The notes beneath the pieces are model-generated. The model was not told the DNA's origin. It made no database searches and saw nothing but the letters and a program-made list of their open reading frames with translations. The translations under genes and the position numbers were made by a program. A stretch of 43,361 bases of DNA from Porticoccaceae bacterium (GTDB lineage: Bacteria; Pseudomonadota; Gammaproteobacteria; Pseudomonadales; Porticoccaceae): the NCBI GenBank assembly GCA_024639885.1, contig JAHEGD010000013.1:1-43361 (forward strand). The letters are read 5' to 3'. Shown here in pieces: positions 41,955-43,361 of this stretch; the stretch's first letter is position 1, and every line of letters starts with the position of its first letter.

Positions 41955-43208
41955 ATGGCCATCATTGCCCTTGGTATCAACCACAAGACCGCAGCCGTTG
42001 AGCTGCGCGGCCGGGTCGCGTTCGCCCCGGATGCGGTTGAGCGCGAGCTGCACAGCGCCCGCGAGCAGCTCGGGCTGAGCGAGGTGGCGCTGCTGTCGAC
42101 CTGCAACCGCACCGAGCTCTACCTACACGGCGACGCCGACGATGCGGCTATATTGGCGTGGTTGGCGGCCAGCCGCGGGGTGGCCGCCGACGACCTGCGC
42201 GGCTGCTACTACAGCCACCGCGACCAAGAGGCGGTTCGCCATCTGATGACCGTCGCCAGCGGCTTGGATTCGCTGGTGCTTGGCGAGCCGCAGATTCTCG
42301 GCCAGATCAAGTCCGCCTACGCGGTCGGCTGCCAGGCCGGCACGCTCGCCAGCGAGCTGCACAGCGCCTTTCAGCTCGCTTTTAGCACCGCCAAGACGGT
42401 CCGCTCGCAGACCGCCATCGGCCAGAACCCGGTCTCGGTCGCCTACGCGGCGGTGGCGCTGGCGCAACAGATCTTTGCCGATCTGGGCAGTGCCACGGCG
42501 CTGCTGATCGGTGCCGGTGAAACTGTCGAGCTGGTCGCGCGCCATCTCGCCGAGCGCGGCGTCGGCAAGATCGTGGTGGCCAACCGCACCCTCCAGCGCG
42601 CCACCGCGCTGGCCGGTCAGTTCAACGCCGAGGCGGTCCTGCTAGCCGATATCCCGGAGCAACTGGCCGGCGCCGATATCGTCATCTCATCGACCGCCAG
42701 CCAGCTGCCGATCCTCGGCAAGGGGGCGGTCGAGTCGGCGCTGAAGAAACGTCGGCGGCGACCGATCTTTATGCTCGACATCGCCGTGCCGCGCGACATC
42801 GAGGCCGAGGTCGGCGATCTCGACGATGTCTATCTGTACACCGTCGACGACCTCGAAGAGGTGATCGAAGACAACTTGCGCGCTCGCCAAGACGCGGCCC
42901 GCGCGGCCCGCGATATTGTCGATGAGAAGGCCGAACAGTGGTTTATTCAGCGCCGCTCACTGGCCGCGGTCGACACCATCAAAGCCTACCGCAGCAGTGT
43001 CGAGAGCGTGCGCAGCGAAGAGCTGGCGCGCGCCTTGGCGGCGCTTGAGCGCGGCCAGCCGGCCGCCGAGGTGATCGACGGCTTGGCGCGCGGCCTGACC
43101 AACAAAATTATGCATGCGCCGACCCTGGCGCTGCGCCAAGCCAGCGAGGCCGGCCGCGAGGATATCTTGCGGCTCGCCCAGCAGCTGTTTGATCTCCACT
43201 CGGAATAA
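41955..43208 (+). CDS. hemA: Glutamyl-tRNA reductase
   Basis: This 417-residue protein is full length for HemA (E. coli 418). It starts [20 protein letters not shown], with the nucleophile Cys50 in STCNRTELY, the [18 protein letters not shown] segment and the NADPH-binding [15 protein letters not shown]. It reduces glutamyl-tRNA(Glu) to glutamate-1-semialdehyde, the first step of heme synthesis. The start at 41955 is fixed by similarity, as the ribosome-binding site is weak and distant. It is followed 32 bases later by prfA, the standard hemA-prfA order. Confidence 0.96.
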   Translation: MAIIALGINHKTAAVELRGRVAFAPDAVERELHSAREQLGLSEVALLSTCNRTELYLHGDADDAAILAWLAASRGVAADDLRGCYYSHRDQEAVRHLMTVASGLDSLVLGEPQILGQIKSAYAVGCQAGTLASELHSAFQLAFSTAKTVRSQTAIGQNPVSVAYAAVALAQQIFADLGSATALLIGAGETVELVARHLAERGVGKIVVANRTLQRATALAGQFNAEAVLLADIPEQLAGADIVISSTASQLPILGKGAVESALKKRRRRPIFMLDIAVPRDIEAEVGDLDDVYLYTVDDLEEVIEDNLRARQDAARAARDIVDEKAEQWFIQRRSLAAVDTIKAYRSSVESVRSEELARALAALERGQPAAEVIDGLARGLTNKIMHAPTLALRQASEAGREDILRLAQQLFDLHSE

Positions 43209-43240
43209 CCGCTGCGCGTTGAGTCGCGCCAAGGACCGCA

Positions 43241-43361
43241 ATGAAAGCCTCTATCCACAGTAAGCTCGAGCATCTCAGCGAGCGCCACAGCGAAGTCTCG
43301 GCGCTGCTCAGCGAGCCCGATGTGATCGCCGACCAAAATCAGTTCCGGGCGCTCTCACAGG
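43241..43361 (+). CDS. prfA: Peptide chain release factor 1, 3'-truncated by window edge
   Basis: The first 40 codons of RF1 are present: [19 protein letters not shown] and then [20 protein letters not shown], which follows E. coli PrfA closely. RF1 recognises UAA and UAG stop codons. AAGGA lies six bases before the ATG at 43241. The GGQ motif and domain 2 are outside the window. It is co-transcribed with hemA. Confidence 0.93.
   Translation, partial: MKASIHSKLEHLSERHSEVSALLSEPDVIADQNQFRALSQ

Noticed and set aside
1-43361. CRISPR array, insertion sequences or prophage
   Set aside because: No regularly spaced repeats, transposase, integrase or phage structural genes were seen on either strand.

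Overview
The window looks like a chromosomal segment of a free-living, probably aquatic gammaproteobacterium of the Pseudomonas/Cellvibrionales side of the class. The clearest evidence is the right-hand block. There hemA-prfA runs divergently from a TPR lipoprotein-lolB-ispE-tRNA-Gln-prs-rplY-pth-ychF string, a gene order known from Pseudomonas and its relatives. No phage, insertion sequence, CRISPR array or plasmid function was seen.

Positions 1 to about 31,700 form one large catabolic region: six short-chain dehydrogenases (SDRs), a 3-ketosteroid-dehydrogenase-like flavoprotein, two MFS transporters, a type I extradiol dioxygenase, a single-cluster ferredoxin, a TonB-dependent receptor, an Ltp2-like thiolase-fold protein with its DUF35 partner, two fumarylacetoacetate-hydrolase (FAH) family proteins, Rieske dioxygenase alpha and beta subunits, two amidohydrolases, a DUF2889 protein, 3-hydroxyacyl-CoA dehydrogenase, thiolase, a VOC-fold protein, enoyl-CoA hydratase, a TauE permease, a ferredoxin reductase, a GMC oxidoreductase and an aldehyde dehydrogenase. 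Read together (inference), a hydrophobic cyclic or polycyclic compound enters through the TonB receptor. It is oxidised by dehydrogenases and by the Rieske enzyme, fed by the ferredoxin and reductase. An aromatic ring is opened by the extradiol enzyme, products are cut by the FAH and amidohydrolase enzymes, and CoA-bound fragments go through beta-oxidation and an aldolase-type cleavage. The substrate cannot be named from sequence. The KstD-like and Ltp2/DUF35 parts resemble steroid catabolism, but no canonical steroid gene set (HsaAB, HsaD, KshA, ChsE) is present here. No transcription regulator is encoded in this region.

Transcription units, left to right: SDR fragment-KstD-like-MFS (+); ferredoxin-SDR-extradiol (-); TonB receptor alone (+) with a strong bidirectional terminator; DUF35-Ltp2-like (-); FAH-Rieske alpha-Rieske beta-amidohydrolase A (+); DUF2889 (-); SDR, then amidohydrolase B-FAH-HCDH-thiolase-SDR-VOC-ECH-SDR-MFS (+); TauE (-); reductase-SDR (+); ALDH-GMC (-).

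From 31,743 to 34,919 there is a transition zone: methylglyoxal synthase, an elongator tRNA-Met with a good sigma70 promoter, a membrane-anchored sorbosone/PQQ-type dehydrogenase and an EamA transporter. From 34,929 to the right edge the genes are housekeeping (translation, PRPP, isoprenoid, outer-membrane lipoprotein and heme synthesis). Notable details are several catabolic enzymes with altered catalytic residues, and a tRNA-Gln gene that overlaps the 3' end of ispE.
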